From positions 37,152,698 to 37,216,697 of the forward strand of contig OW121855.1 of assembly GCA_933228895.1 (NCBI GenBank): DNA of 64,000 nt, in the 5' to 3' direction. The notes under the pieces were generated by a model that was given only the letters and a program-made list of their open reading frames with translations, did no database searches and was not told the origin of the DNA. The position numbers and the translations under genes were made by a program. This stretch comes from Platycnemis pennipes (taxonomy: Eukaryota; Arthropoda; Insecta; Odonata; Platycnemididae). Shown in pieces: positions 1-10,726 of the stretch (positions within the stretch are counted from its first letter, which is position 1; each line of letters opens with the position of its first letter).

Positions 1-421
1 TTTTTATATGTTAGATTGACGATGGGTTAGGTGGAAAAGGGGAATTTACAATCACAACCTCGCTCGAATTAAGACACCTATAAGCCAAAACATAAGACAT
101 TATCATCATCATCATCATTGGTCAACAATCCTAGGAATGGTTTGACGAAGCTTTCCACTCCATTCTTCTATCGGCCAACCTATTCATTGTGACGTAATTC
201 TTCTCTTTTACATCCTTCACAACCTGTTCCATGTATCTCATACGATGCATGCCTTTTCCAATTTCCCGTTCACTTTTCCCTCGACGATAGTCTTCATCAG
301 GCCTCAAGATATGGCCATGGCCTCAAGATATGTCTCAAGATATGGCCGATTAAGTTGTTCCTTCTTCTTTTTAGAGTTTTCAGCAGACTTCTCTTTTCTC
401 CTACTCTTCTTAGGACTTCCT
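1..421. repeat. Left arm of inverted duplication (pairs with 4065-4485)
   Basis: Reading inward from base 1, this arm is the reverse complement of 4485 back to about 4065, with no mismatch seen by eye. The match includes the LINE C-terminus, its ATC microsatellite and about 100 bp beyond the microsatellite. It breaks near 421 at an extra GGAA in the other arm. The window starts inside the arm, so its outer limit is unknown. Confidence 0.9.
103..119. repeat. (ATC)n microsatellite at LINE 3' end
   Basis: Five ATC units precede TTGG. On the minus strand this is the GATGAT-type tail ending RTE copy A. The same tract occurs in the opposite orientation near 4365-4385. Confidence 0.8.
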
Positions 422-2220
422 CGTTACTTACTCGGTCGATCCATTTAATCTTCAGCATTCTTCTGTAGCACCACATTTCGAATGCTTCTACCCTTTTCTT
501 CTCCGCTGCTCTCATCGTCCATGCCTCACTGCCGCAAAGAAACATGCTCCAGATGTTCTGATATGAACTGTTTCCTTACTTCTACGTTTGTATTTCCAGC
601 TATTATTAGATTCTTCTTTTGATAAAATTCCCTCTTTTCCTGGCCTATTCTACTAACTATTTCTTTCTTGCTTCGTCCGTCGTTGGTTACTCTGCTTCCC
701 AGGTAACAGAACTCCTTCACCTCTTCAAGTTTTTGTTTTCCTAGTTTGACATTGGTTTTGGCCTCTTCTGTCTTGCTGCACACCAATATCTTAGTCTTCT
801 TCTTATTTATCTTCAGCTGATATCTGGCCATTGTCCTTTCCAAGGTAACTAGAATCTTGTTCAGATCCCTCTCTGTCTCTGCTATGAGTGCTATGTCATC
901 AGCGAATCGCAGCATGCTTATTTTTTCTCCGTGGATAGTCACTCCAGAAGACTTCTCTTTGATTTCATTGATGGCTCTCTCGATGTAAACATTAAAAATT
1001 ACTAGAAACAGTGCACAGCGTTGTCTCACTCCTTTCCTTATTCTTGCCTCTTCACAGCTGGGTCCAGATTTAATCACAGCTACTTGATTTTTGTGCAGGC
1101 TGTGTATAATTCTTCGGTCATTGTAGAACACCAATTCCTTTCAGAATTCCAAGCATTGAATCCCAATCCACGTTGTCAAAACTCTTCTCTAAATCCACAA
1201 ATGCAATGAACGTGGGCTTGTTTTTCTCCATTCTCTCCTCTATAAGCAGTCTAAGGGCCAATATTGCTTCCCTTGTACCCTTACTTCTCCTGAATCCGAA
1301 TTGATCTTCATTCAGGAACTCCTCAGCTTTTCGTTCTATTCTTTTGTAGATGATCCTTGTCAGTATCTTCGATGCATGTGTCATCAGGCTTATAGTCCTA
1401 AAATGTTCGCATTTCTCTGCTCTCTTCTTCTTGGGAATAGGAATGATGATGTTTTCCTCGAAGTCCTTTGAAATTTCTCCTTTTGAGTACATGTCGAAGA
1501 TGGTTTTGTAACGATGAGTTTATGTCTTCTCTCCTGAATTTTTAATTAGGTAGTTCTGCAGGGACATCATCAATACCAGAAGCCTTACTTTCATTATTAT
1601 GTCTTCCTGATTTATAAATATCTTTCTACACGATTCTTTATGTTCAGAGATCTCGTTTTCCTTTTCCCTAATTGTGCCTTCTCTAGTTTTTGAGCCATAT
1701 CGGATTTTCCTTTCATTCTGCTGTCATTTATATCTTCGCAGCGTCGCACTCACGAGCTGCTCACATGCTTCTTCTGTACTTATCATATTTATATCATCTC
1801 ATCTTCCTATAATGCTAGTCACCTTCACTTCCAATTTCGCAACGATGATTGAAGTGAAACTTTCTCTTACTTCCTATTCCTCCAGTGTCTTTGTGTTCCG
1901 TCTTTGTTCCTTCGTCATCCTCTTCATCTTCTTGTATCGCAGGCGGCTGACCGTAATCGTTAGATTATGGCCAGACGGGGCAGCTCCTTCACTGTTACAT
2001 TCGGTTACAGTCTCGCTCTGACAAGTATGTGTTCAATCACGTATCTTGCTTTGCCTCACGGGGTCTTCAATGCCTATCTTTCGCCTGAGGTTGCTCGAAT
2101 AGGGTGTTTGATGTTAGCATGTTTTTCTCTTTACAAAACTCTACCAACCTTTCTCCGGCTTGATTTCTTTTTCCAAAACTGACCTCACAGACGCTACTTC
2201 CTTCTCTGCCCTCTCTAACC

Positions 2221-2436
2221 ACCGCCTTCCAGGCCTACGAGGGCCTCGTAGAAAATATTAGGTATCCCGTTTTAAGTAACAAAGGGATGATATCCGCAGG
2301 TCCATATTACAACCCACCAGATACCAACGCCAGCTCCTTAAGGGAGCTAGAGTCAGAGATAGTCACACTGCTTTCTCGGAACAAGGATAGGGGTATAGTA
2401 ACGGGCGGAGATTTTATTCAACCTTCATTACACAGG
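2221..2436 (+). pseudogene. LINE endonuclease (EEP family) fragment, different LINE lineage
   Basis: 72 codons are open on the plus strand. They include ISAGPYYNPPDTN, SSLRELESEIVTLLSRNK and IVTGGDFIQPSLHR. The PYYNPPDTN segment followed by a (V/I)xGGDFN-like motif is characteristic of the exonuclease-endonuclease-phosphatase domain of CR1/L2/Jockey-type LINEs. The catalytic-site Asn of GDFN is Ile here. The strand is opposite to copy A and the sequence is unlike RTE endonuclease, so it is a separate insertion. A stop follows soon after at AAATAA. It is a short internal piece of a domain that is normally about 220 residues. Confidence 0.6.
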
Positions 2437-2555
2437 AAAATGTATCATTTTAAATAAGAATAAGGAACTCTGTAAATCACTTTGAACACATTTACGTCAC
2501 ATTTTCTCTGCCAGTTAGTAACATCACCAACCAGAGGAAACATTATTCTAAATAA

Positions 2556-2744
2556 CGTCGGCGGATTCTTGAAGCCTACTATGGGCTAAATATAAACTTT
2601 TGCAGGGGACACTAAAACTGTTAAAAAGTGTTAAACAATGTTTTTTATATTATAAATATTATTTTAACAATTTTTAGCAGTTTTTTGTGTTTCCTGTAAA
2701 ATGTTATAATTAGCACATAGCAGGTTTCAAGAATCCGCCGCCGA
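2556..2744. mobile_element. Foldback MITE with ~90-bp imperfect inverted arms
   Basis: The left arm starts GTCGGCGGATTCTTGAAGCC and the right arm, read on the minus strand, starts CGGCGGCGGATTCTTGAAAC. Pairing continues inward (GCTAAATATAA against GCTAATTATAA, then ACTGTTAAAAAGTGTTAA against ACTGCTAAAAATTGTTAA). The centre is A+T-rich. A possible TSD is AAATA on each side. No coding capacity. I do not recognise the family. Confidence 0.7.
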
Positions 2745-4064
2745 TAAATATGTACCCGAACAAATTGAATATATAGTTTTAGGTGTTGGAATTAATGGCA
2801 ATAAATATTTTACTTGCTAAATTTATCCTAGGCGTTGAAAAGCATTTTAAACCAAAGAGGAGGACTCGTTTGGCAAAGAAAATTCCGATTGTACGGGCGG
2901 GTGAGTTCAAGGCGTTCATTTTATGAATTTTGTGAGCAAAGCAAACATTAGATACAGAAGAGTTATCTAAATTTCATAGTTTCACGCGCTAATTGGTTCA
3001 CAAACATATACCAAGTAAATTGATAATGGATAATGCAGAACAAAGTTGGTAAAACACGAAGGTTCGGATACTATGTAAGTGACAAATAGTATGCCACGCA
3101 CACATGCATGCAGTTGCGTTAAGGCACAACTGTGTCTAAAGCTTATTCAAGTATATTAAAAATACCTGCGTCCCAAGGCAGGATATATTGTAAAAATAAG
3201 TTAGAGAGACGGATGGGAGCACGTCGGTTCAAAGATTCATTTTCTTCGAACACAATTTGGGCAGTAATAGAATATATCGCAGATAAATGTGGAAATTAGA
3301 ATAGATATTGCGACTTTAATATAGGAGCGTCTGAATTGATTTAAGAAGTTCATGTTTTAACTTCACCATCTCAGACGTGCTTCGGAAAATGTTAACTAAA
3401 TCATTCAGTAACATACATTCCGGATTAACATTACTTTTCAGATAATAAAACTTCACCAACACGTGTCTCATGGAACCATATGTAATGTATACTACAAAGT
3501 AATAGCACTATATATCTCTGCTAAATATAGGTAGTTTGTGCGGACTAGTATTTTAACATGTCTGATGCATTCGAGTGTATAATACTTTCTGACTAGAAAC
3601 TAATGCCAGGCAGAGATCTCGCATGTCACTGATTCTCGCGGTTTCATACAGAGAGTTATGTATTTTATTTATTTTCATTACTAATGCAGCATCCACCTCT
3701 TATTATTCGGCGAGCCTCGAGTGGCGTTGCCGACATAATGGTCGGAAATTCTAGAGGGTTTTTTTCATTTTGGATAACCAAGATCGTCGATGATATTACC
3801 AATCCGTAGTATCTTGCGCTTGAAGCAGGAGGAGGGACGCTAAAACGACGATAGCCTCTTGGATTACATTTACATGAGCATTAGCTCGCGTTCTCCACGC
3901 TAGGTTTCTCTTGATGTTCTCAGACAGTGACCCTCTCAATTACACTTTTAATTACATTTCCGTATTGCACTTATTCTACTGTATATAGTAGAGAGTTGCG
4001 ACAATTTCAAGATTTCTTACGGATGATACTGATGCATCATTTCACTTGACCATGAGGACGAGGA
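2745..4064. other. Unassigned spacer
   Basis: A+T-rich sequence with no long frame, tRNA-like box or inverted repeat that I can support. It is the unduplicated spacer between the foldback MITE and the right arm of the inverted duplication. Confidence 0.6.
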
Positions 4065-4485
4065 AGGAAGTCCTAAGAAGAGTAGGAGAAAAGAGAAGTC
4101 TGCTGAAAACTCTAAAAAGAAGAAGGAACAACTTAATCGGCCATATCTTGAGACATATCTTGAGGCCATGGCCATATCTTGAGGCCTGATGAAGACTATC
4201 GTCGAGGGAAAAGTGAACGGGAAATTGGAAAAGGCATGCATCGTATGAGATACATGGAACAGGTTGTGAAGGATGTAAAAGAGAAGAATTACGTCACAAT
4301 GAATAGGTTGGCCGATAGAAGAATGGAGTGGAAAGCTTCGTCAAACCATTCCTAGGATTGTTGACCAATGATGATGATGATGATAATGTCTTATGTTTTG
4401 GCTTATAGGTGTCTTAATTCGAGCGAGGTTGTGATTGTAAATTCCCCTTTTCCACCTAACCCATCGTCAATCTAACATATAAAAA
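4065..4485 (+). repeat. Right arm of inverted duplication: LINE tail plus flank
   Basis: Plus-strand copy of the RTE C-terminus (EVLRRVGEKRSLLKTLKRR, then LIGHILRHILRPWPYLEA and a stop), the GAT microsatellite and ~100 bp of unique-looking flank. It carries the same derived expansion as the left arm: CATATCTTGAG is repeated three times where other copies in the window read a single GHI.RxGLMKTIV codon run. Shared derived damage plus shared flank argue for locus duplication rather than two retrotransposition events. Confidence 0.88.
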
Positions 4486-4754
4486 TATACATCCATGTTA
4501 GGAAACAAAATACAATAAATATAATTATTGCAATAAAAACGTAGTATATTGAAAAATTAACCTATTAAAAAAATACGCTTTACAAGTTTAATGCCAATTA
4601 GAATTATAATAGAAGAAAAGAAAACTTTAGTGTAAAATATTCACATGTGTGGAAAAACGTGAGGATTGGAGGCAATATTCATCAATGTAAAAACCCACTG
4701 CAAGAAAACATAGGGAAGATATAGAAATAAAACATCGAAGAGCCCTATCACGCG

Positions 4755-5235
4755 CTCAAAACACTCAAAAAATCAAGGTAGAAGAAGACGAACGGGGCCC
4801 CAAGATACTGAGTAGCGAATTCGATAGATCCGTTAAAGACTTGAAAAACGACAAGTGGCCAGGAGGGGTTAACACAAATGAAATCATCCAGGTGCTTGGG
4901 AGTCAAGGCAAAGGAATACTCTTTGGAATAATCAAAGATAGTAACGGCAGTGGGAGAATACCAGAGGACTTTTAAAAAAAGGGACACGATCACAATTCCG
5001 AAGAAACCAAGGATAGAGAAATGCGAAGAACTTATAACATTCAGCCTGGTATCACACACATAGAAAATACTTACTCGGATAGATAGATAAAGAATGGATG
5101 GAAAGATTTGAGGGAACCTTTCGGAAAACCAAGTCGGATTCAGGGAAAGCCTCGGAGCTAGTGAGACAATATTTCGATTAAGGACACTGGCCGAGAAAAT
5201 AATATCCGTAAACAAGACGTTGTAGGTGGCGTTCA
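4755..5235 (+). pseudogene. RT N-terminal relic of a second RTE-like subfamily
   Basis: Translated with frameshifts, this reads RIPEDFKKR, TITIPKKPRIEKCEELITF, SLVSHT, KILTRI, then NLSENQVGFRESLGASETI and RLRTLAEKIISVNKTL, VAF. These match the first RT blocks of the LINEs in this window (IPKKKRAEKCEHFRTISL; NEDQFGFRRSKGTREAI) but are clearly diverged, so it is an older or different subfamily. Upstream is linker sequence (SSEFDRSVKDLKNDK). It stops before the FADD block, so the 3' two thirds are missing. A 162-codon open frame on the opposite strand is a shadow. Confidence 0.7.
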
Positions 5236-5786
5236 CTTGGAAATAGATTTAGATTTTCTAGTTACTTGTGGTAATTGAAATAGACTTCAATAACCATAGG
5301 GAAAAACTCATTTAATTGCGGTTTGAAAATAAAATTAAAACATGCGACCAGCTGCGGAGAGTCATTTGACTATGCCTCTTTGCTACAGAAGGTTTCATAG
5401 AACTGCGAAATATCGCTAGGTCATTTACGAAAATAGAGGTCGTAAGTTCATTTGCCTGCTTTTTGCTACGCTGTTATTAGAATGTTCGAACAGAGTGACG
5501 TTAGCATGAGGAGGGCAATTTCATCAAATAGGAAAGTACAGAGAAAGAATATTTGTGGGCATGATGAGGAATACATTCGTATTCTCCATAAAAAATGTAG
5601 ATAAATTTATGGACGAGCCAACAACAGAGTCAAACTAGTTGAGAAAAACATTTGGAGGAAGTATATGATACGGACGATTGGATATAGAGCACGTAGTTTA
5701 CACAGACAAATAAACCACTGGGTACATAAATATTGCATTGCGATACTGAGAAAGCATGGAGATGAGAAAAGCAATGAAAATATCAA
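5236..5786. other. Unassigned spacer
   Basis: No supported gene or repeat. The sequence abuts the left TSD of the hammerhead element. Confidence 0.5.
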
Positions 5787-5800
5787 TATCCCAAAAGTAT

Positions 5801-5945
5801 ATAATCGATGGTCGGCAAGTTTACTTGGTGGAATTTAGACATAGTGAAAAAGAAATAGAGTGACCTGATGATGGCCTGTAAAGGTTGAAACCGGTCGAGT
5901 AATTCAAAATAAATCGCGGAATTAACTAAGGACTTTCTTTTTCAC
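5801..5945 (+). mobile_element. Hammerhead-bearing short retroelement, copy 1 (14-bp TSD)
   Basis: The insertion is flanked by the perfect 14-bp direct repeat TATCCCAAAAGTAT at 5787-5800 and 5946-5959. Its 145 bp begin ATAATCGATGGTCGGCAAG, contain a hammerhead core, then CAAAATAAAT, and end in TTTCTTTTTCAC. The same family, in the other orientation, is at 59891-60039. An internal GTGAAAAAGAAA (from 5844) is complementary to the terminal TTTCTTTTTCAC, giving a long outer helix around the ribozyme. There is no coding capacity, so it is non-autonomous. Small size, variable 12-14-bp TSDs and a type I hammerhead recall animal retrozymes and Penelope-associated ribozymes; that link is inference. 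Confidence 0.8.
5865..5900 (+). ncRNA. Hammerhead ribozyme motif (type I, stem I decayed)
   Basis: CUGAUGA (5865-5871); stem II GGCCU/AGGUU closed by a GUAA tetraloop (5873-5886); GAAA (5887-5890); CCGGUC (5891-5896), then GAGU. All core nucleotides match the hammerhead consensus, with predicted cleavage after C5896. The 5' strand of stem I (GUGAC) pairs poorly with GAGU, so this copy may be inactive. Confidence 0.7.
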
Positions 5946-5959
5946 TATCCCAAAAGTAT

Positions 5960-6608
5960 TTCCAGAGCATGGGAAAATTAGGATAAAGAAAGGTCAATGA
6001 CTGATTTTTATCACGTATGAAGTAAAAATGTGGCTGGAAAAGTTTGTAAAAATAGATAATATCATTACTGCCTAAGAAAATGAAATACAGATGTTGTCAA
6101 ATATTGTAGGAGAGCCTAATCACGCACGTTGCCGGGTTTAGACTGATACTTTGAAAAATCAAGAGGATGAAGTTTATTGGATTATTATTGGACGAAGACA
6201 ACCGACAGCTATCGTAATTAATGCTGATAGGGATGGTTGCGCAATTATACAATGAATGAATTACTCTCGGAAATATGAAATGGTGAAGCTAAACCGTTAG
6301 CCTGCAGTAAATAGATGTGCCGATGGATGCAGACCAATTTAATAATAAAAAAATTCCTTGCCGCTTCCAGAATAAAGGTAGTTTGAAAAGAACGCAAATC
6401 AGATATTAAGGGTGGATTAATTAAAATTATGAAACTCAGGATCAGTTTGAAATGCCTTTTCATTGCTGAGAAAATCAGTGAAAATGGTTAATGAGGGAAG
6501 TTGGGATGTTAATAATTAAATCTTATACTTCGGAAAGATAATATACTTATACATATTGTGGATTAGCAAAATATGAGGACATCACTGAGAAATCGAAGTA
6601 ACCATGTT
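5960..6608. other. Unassigned spacer
   Basis: A+T-rich, with only short chance frames (for example on the minus strand at 6245-6463). Nothing recognised. Confidence 0.5.
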
Positions 6609-7290
6609 GGTATATTTTGAATCCCCATCACTTTACCCACTTATATTACTAGCAATGAATTCTCTAGTAAAGTCCAGGCATCCTTTTCTACTTCTTTTTC
6701 CTCTTGTCTATCCAAGTTCGGCAAGGGTAACTACCTCATAGTATACTAAATTTAGTACACATAGATACCTTAAGAGGAAAGGCTTGTTGCAACTACCACA
6801 TAGTCTTTCCACGTATTTCATCCAACTTTGTTAATTCTCTTAGGGTTCATTTCGGAATTTACCAACTTAAATTATATATATACGGTACTGCCTTCCTTTT
6901 TTTGATGTCGGGAATAATACAAACTTGATATTAAAAGGTACTAAGGATCTAATCTAAGTATTCATTGGTGGTATATTTTGTCCCCCTTCGCTTTCCCCAC
7001 TTATATTACTAGCAATGAATTCTCTAGTACAGTCCAGGCGTCCTTTTATCCTTTTTTTCTCTTGTATATCCACGTTTGTCATTGTTTAGTAGTTTTCCAA
7101 GTATAGTTCACATTCATTCCTTAAAAGGAAAGATTTGTTTTAACTACTACATCGCCGTTCATTTCATCCACCTTTGTTAATTTTCTTCAAGTTCAATCCA
7201 GAAATTTACCTTAACTTAAATTATATACTCAGTACTGTCTACCTTTCCTTGGTGTCGGCAATCATACAAACTTAATATTAATAGGTACTT
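6609..7290. repeat. Diverged tandem direct duplication, unit ~361 bp
   Basis: Copy 1 starts GGTATATTTTGAATCCCC (6609) and copy 2 GGTATATTTTGTCCCCC (6970). Both continue with CCCACTTATATTACTAGCAA, then GAATTCTCTAGTA and CAGTCCAGGC. Later shared blocks are TTTCATCCA, CTTTGTTAATT, AAATTATATA, GGTACT and TACAAACTT. I judge about 80% identity by eye. Neither unit codes for anything, so an old local tandem duplication of noncoding sequence is likely. Confidence 0.8.
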
Positions 7291-9765
7291 TTTCTCTTCT
7301 ATTTCATCCTCTTGATCTTCTAAAATTGACCTCCCAATTCCTTTTTTTCAATCACTGGGCTTCTCTCATAAGTTATTATTCATATCCTCATATCGTTGAA
7401 TGATGTCAACCATAGTTCTCCCCACTTTATGCTTTCCTTATTTCTATCAATCATTTCTACTGTGAAGAAGAAGAGAAGCAGAGAAGGAGCCATAAGAAAG
7501 AAGGGAGTTCATTCAGTCTCTTTACGTTCCTTTCTATTAATATTCTCCCTCAATGGTATGATGAATACCATATCTAAGAGCCAACCTGCTATTACCATCA
7601 GACTTCGTCTCCCGTCTGCTTCATAGTTTCAACTACGCTGCCTATAGTTTTAAACTTATCACACTTCAATACTACTCTATCTTGTTTCATCTTGCTGTTA
7701 TAGATTTTCCAGCATTAGTACGAAATTTTATTAAATTATTCCTTTTTCCTGTATTTTCCAGATATGTAGTAATTTATATTTTTTTTAATTTATCTTACGT
7801 TACTTCAATAATTTGAGCTGGAATATTATCAATATCAAACTATGTACTGATATTTTCGTCAAATATCTAACCGTATAGTACTTGCGCAGAGCTCGACGTA
7901 GTATGCCTCTTCTATGCCATGTGTGTTGCATTTTATCGTGACAATGCAGTTTTTCAATTCTACATTCACCTAGAATTAATTTCTATATAAAGTATAGATA
8001 ATAAATTATGATGGCATACTTTGAACCCTTCGCAATATATTCCTTTATTTTCAATGGAGATAAATTATCTCCCAATTGCATTTTTTGACTTGAGTCTACA
8101 AAGAACTTTAAAATACGCAAAATTGGCAATTTTAATTACATTTACGTTAAATGATTGAAAGTAACATTAGCCACGTCAATGATTTAATTGAATCTTTTAA
8201 TGCGTGAGGACGAAGAGACAAATATTATTCAAAGAGAACTGGATTAAGAGCGAGTAAATATTCATTTCTTGACCAAAGTGTAAGCATTTAAAAAAATTTC
8301 CTTGAAGAAATTATTCAAATGCCTTGTTTACTTATTGACTAAAAATTATAACAATCAACAGGTTGTTTTTCCATTCCCAGTTCGATTTCACTTGGCACTG
8401 GTAATTCAGTCGCTCAAATTCAACAATGATCGGTGAGTCGATGACGTGGTCAAGCGAAACAAAAGCCATCCGAAAAACAATTGCAAAAAAACTGAAGCAC
8501 AAAATAACTTAAAACATGCTATGGGAGTCCAAACGACACATTATTAACATAAAAACCATCTCAGAAGCGCCAATGACTCCTACAGAAATGGTTTCCCTAC
8601 GAATGTTCAAGCACGAATACGTTAAATGAAAATTAAAGGCATAAAATGCATTGCAACAACGAGTAGTTCTCTAATTCCATAACTTTTGTGTATTTATTTC
8701 GTCGTCAATAACAACCAGGCGTAAATAAACATTACCTTGATATCTGTGAATATTGGAATGGTGATCCAGTCCCAAGGAATACATAGGTATGGCATTAATC
8801 CTATTTTGTAAAATTTGTGGAGGAATACTCGCTAAATGATTAGTGAAAACGTTCTAGTGTAGGTATTGATAGACGATTGGTGATTGACAAGAAGACGCGG
8901 TGCGCTGCTGGAAAAATAGCCGACTACGATGATACCTAGTGTCGGTGGTGGACCCTGATTAAAGCAAGACTCGTCGGAAGATAAATGACTGAAAATGTCC
9001 ATAAATACTTCGGACCGCAAAATTATTTGTAATCGTATTGTGTATGAGAGTGGTTTCTTTAATAAATTCCATCAACCACATCTATTCAAATGATTATTTA
9101 GCCTACCACGAATACGTGTTAATTTAAATTGGTGAACTGATTGGACTGCACAAAATTAATAGCGCGAGATGTTTTGGATAGTGAAATGGAATCCACGTAG
9201 CGGGTAAGACGTCTTTTTTGTGTAGCAGTGACATTATTTCATTATTCATGCAATGGAGCATAAATTACGGAATGAATGCGTCTGTCTTGACTAGGCCAAG
9301 TAACTTTCAACGACGACAAATGTCTTTATTTCTTACTGCGCACGCTCGGAGTTTCATTCTGTAAGCTTGCCGTTGAAACTATATCATATGAGAAAGAGTA
9401 ATGGACTGAAAATAAACTATAAAGTGAGAAAAATGAATTTTCTAACTTGTTACGGCACGACACTTCGCGGCAATATCATAGGCGTAATCAGAGTTTTAAG
9501 CAATCGCACGCATTTTCCGATATTTATTTTGCATAATAAAAGTGGTAGGGCCCTAATTATAGTGCAACCTTGATCCTATGCGTCATTATTAATCGTTACC
9601 GATCATTTTTTTTTTAGGACCCTGACATTAAAATCCGCCATTTTTACATATCGTGTATTGCCGTTACCTTAGCACAAATTTACTCTACCACACAGTTAGT
9701 GCCAACATAGTTGGTGGATTAAAACCTTGGACGCTATTGACGCGGCGGAAGTTGCCCACAGACTT
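7291..9765. other. Unassigned A+T-rich region
   Basis: No supported gene, repeat or RNA. Frames at 7396-7626 (+), 8832-9020 (-) and 9367-9573 (+) show no family motif and look like chance. Confidence 0.55.
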
Positions 9766-10664
9766 TTGCAAATGACTGTACATACTCAGCAGGAGAAATA
9801 CCCAGGGACTACGAGAAAAACATCATAATTCCTATTCTCAAAAAGAAGAGAGCGGAGAAATGCGAAAAATTTAGTTCCATAAGCCTGACGGCACATGCAT
9901 GGAATATATTGACTAGGATCATCTACAGAAGAATGGAACTAAGAGCAGAGTAGTTCCCTAATGAAGATTAATTCGGACTCAGGAAAAGTAAGGTTACAAG
10001 AAAAGCAATGTTGGCCCTTAGGCTGCTCATAGAGATTAGAATGGAGAAGAACAAACCGACGTTCATTACGTTTGTGGGTTTAGAGAAGGCTTTTGACAAC
10101 GTGGATTGGAATTATATACTTGGAATTCTGAAGGGAATTGGAGTGTCGTACAATGACCGAAGGACTATCCACATTTTGTATAAAAGCCAAGTGGTTATAA
10201 TGAAATATGGACCCAGCTGAGAAGAACTAAGAATAAGGAAAAGAGTGAGACTAGGATGTGCACTGTCCCCCGTAAATATGAAAGAGAAGTCTTTTGGAGT
10301 GAATATCCACGGAGAAAAAGATAGCAAGCTGCGATTCACCGATGACATAGCACTCATAGCAGAGGCAGAGAGGGATCTAAATAAGAATGTAATAACCATG
10401 GAAAAGGTAATGACCAAATGTCAGCAGAAGACCTATAAGAAGAAGACTAAGATATTGATATGCAGCAAAAGAGAAGAGGCCAAAACCAGAATCAAGCTAG
10501 AAATCAAAATCTTGGGGAGGTGAAAAAGTTATGTTACCTGGGAAGTTGAGTAACCAACGATGGTCGAAGCAAGAAAGAAATAGTCAGTTTAATAGCTCAG
10601 GCAAAGAGGGCATTCTATCAGCAGAAGAAACTACTTACCTACAGCTGGAAATTCAAGCGTAGAA
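9766..10664 (+). pseudogene. RTE-like LINE copy B, 5' part (reverse transcriptase)
   Basis: Plus-strand RT blocks in order: GEIPRDYEKNIIIPILKKKR, AEKCEKFSSISLTAHAWNIL, TRIIYRRMELRAE, RKAMLALRLLIEIRMEKNKP, TFITFVGLEKAFDNVDW, LGILKGIGVSYNDRRTIH, then LGCALSPV, INGE-like VNIHGEKDSKLRF and DDIALIAEAERDLNKN. The catalytic FADD is FTDD here (10335-10346), a change expected to weaken or abolish activity, and several stops interrupt it (for example after KYGPS and ILGR). It breaks off at AGNSSVEGRK-type codons at 10664. That is almost exactly where the minus-strand piece at 12060-12508 begins. Confidence 0.85.
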
Positions 10665-10696
10665 GGAAGGAGTTAAATAAGGATTTAACTCCTTCC
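10665..10696. repeat. Perfect 14-bp inverted repeat at LINE breakpoint
   Basis: GGAAGGAGTTAAAT (10665-10678), a 4-base AAGG loop, then ATTTAACTCCTTCC (10683-10696). It sits exactly where LINE copy B is interrupted. Confidence 0.85.
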
Positions 10697-10712
10697 AGAT
10701 TTTTCCGCCAGA

Positions 10713-10726
10713 ATAAGGATTAAACC
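10713..10726 (+). repeat. 14-bp breakpoint repeat, left member
   Basis: ATAAGGATTAAACC is the exact reverse complement of GGTTTAATCCTTAT at 12509-12522. The pair brackets the segment between the two halves of LINE copy B. Confidence 0.8.

Larger units (their letters stand above)
1..2190 (-). pseudogene. RTE-like non-LTR retrotransposon, copy A (degenerate EN-RT)
   Basis: A decayed LINE reads right to left. Around 2175-1930 is an endonuclease remnant (RLVEFCKEKNML, then NTLFEQPQ), like the C-terminal part of RTE/CFDP2-type endonucleases. A linker with KASGID (about 1600-1560) follows. The reverse transcriptase covers about 1492-600: IIIPIPKKKRAEKCEHFRTI, QFGFRRSKGTREAIL, FVDLEKSFDNVDW, and the catalytic FADD box (codons at 895-906). 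The C-terminal segment (545-297) has GSEAWTM, EAFEMWCYRRMLKI and NEEVLRRVGEKRSLL. Frame changes near 1125 and 560 and many upstream stops make it non-functional, although FADD survives. The GCALSP-like motif has become RCALFLV. It ends in a GAT/ATC microsatellite, as RTE tails do. Clade assignment rests on motif memory; a related EN-RT clade is possible. Confidence 0.85.

Noticed and set aside
245..448. Frame whose start encodes the same protein as one at 4017-4241
   Set aside because: Identity is due to the inverted duplication; both are antisense to the LINE C-terminus.
4748..5236. 162-codon minus-strand frame
   Set aside because: Antisense shadow of the RT relic that reads clearly on the plus strand.
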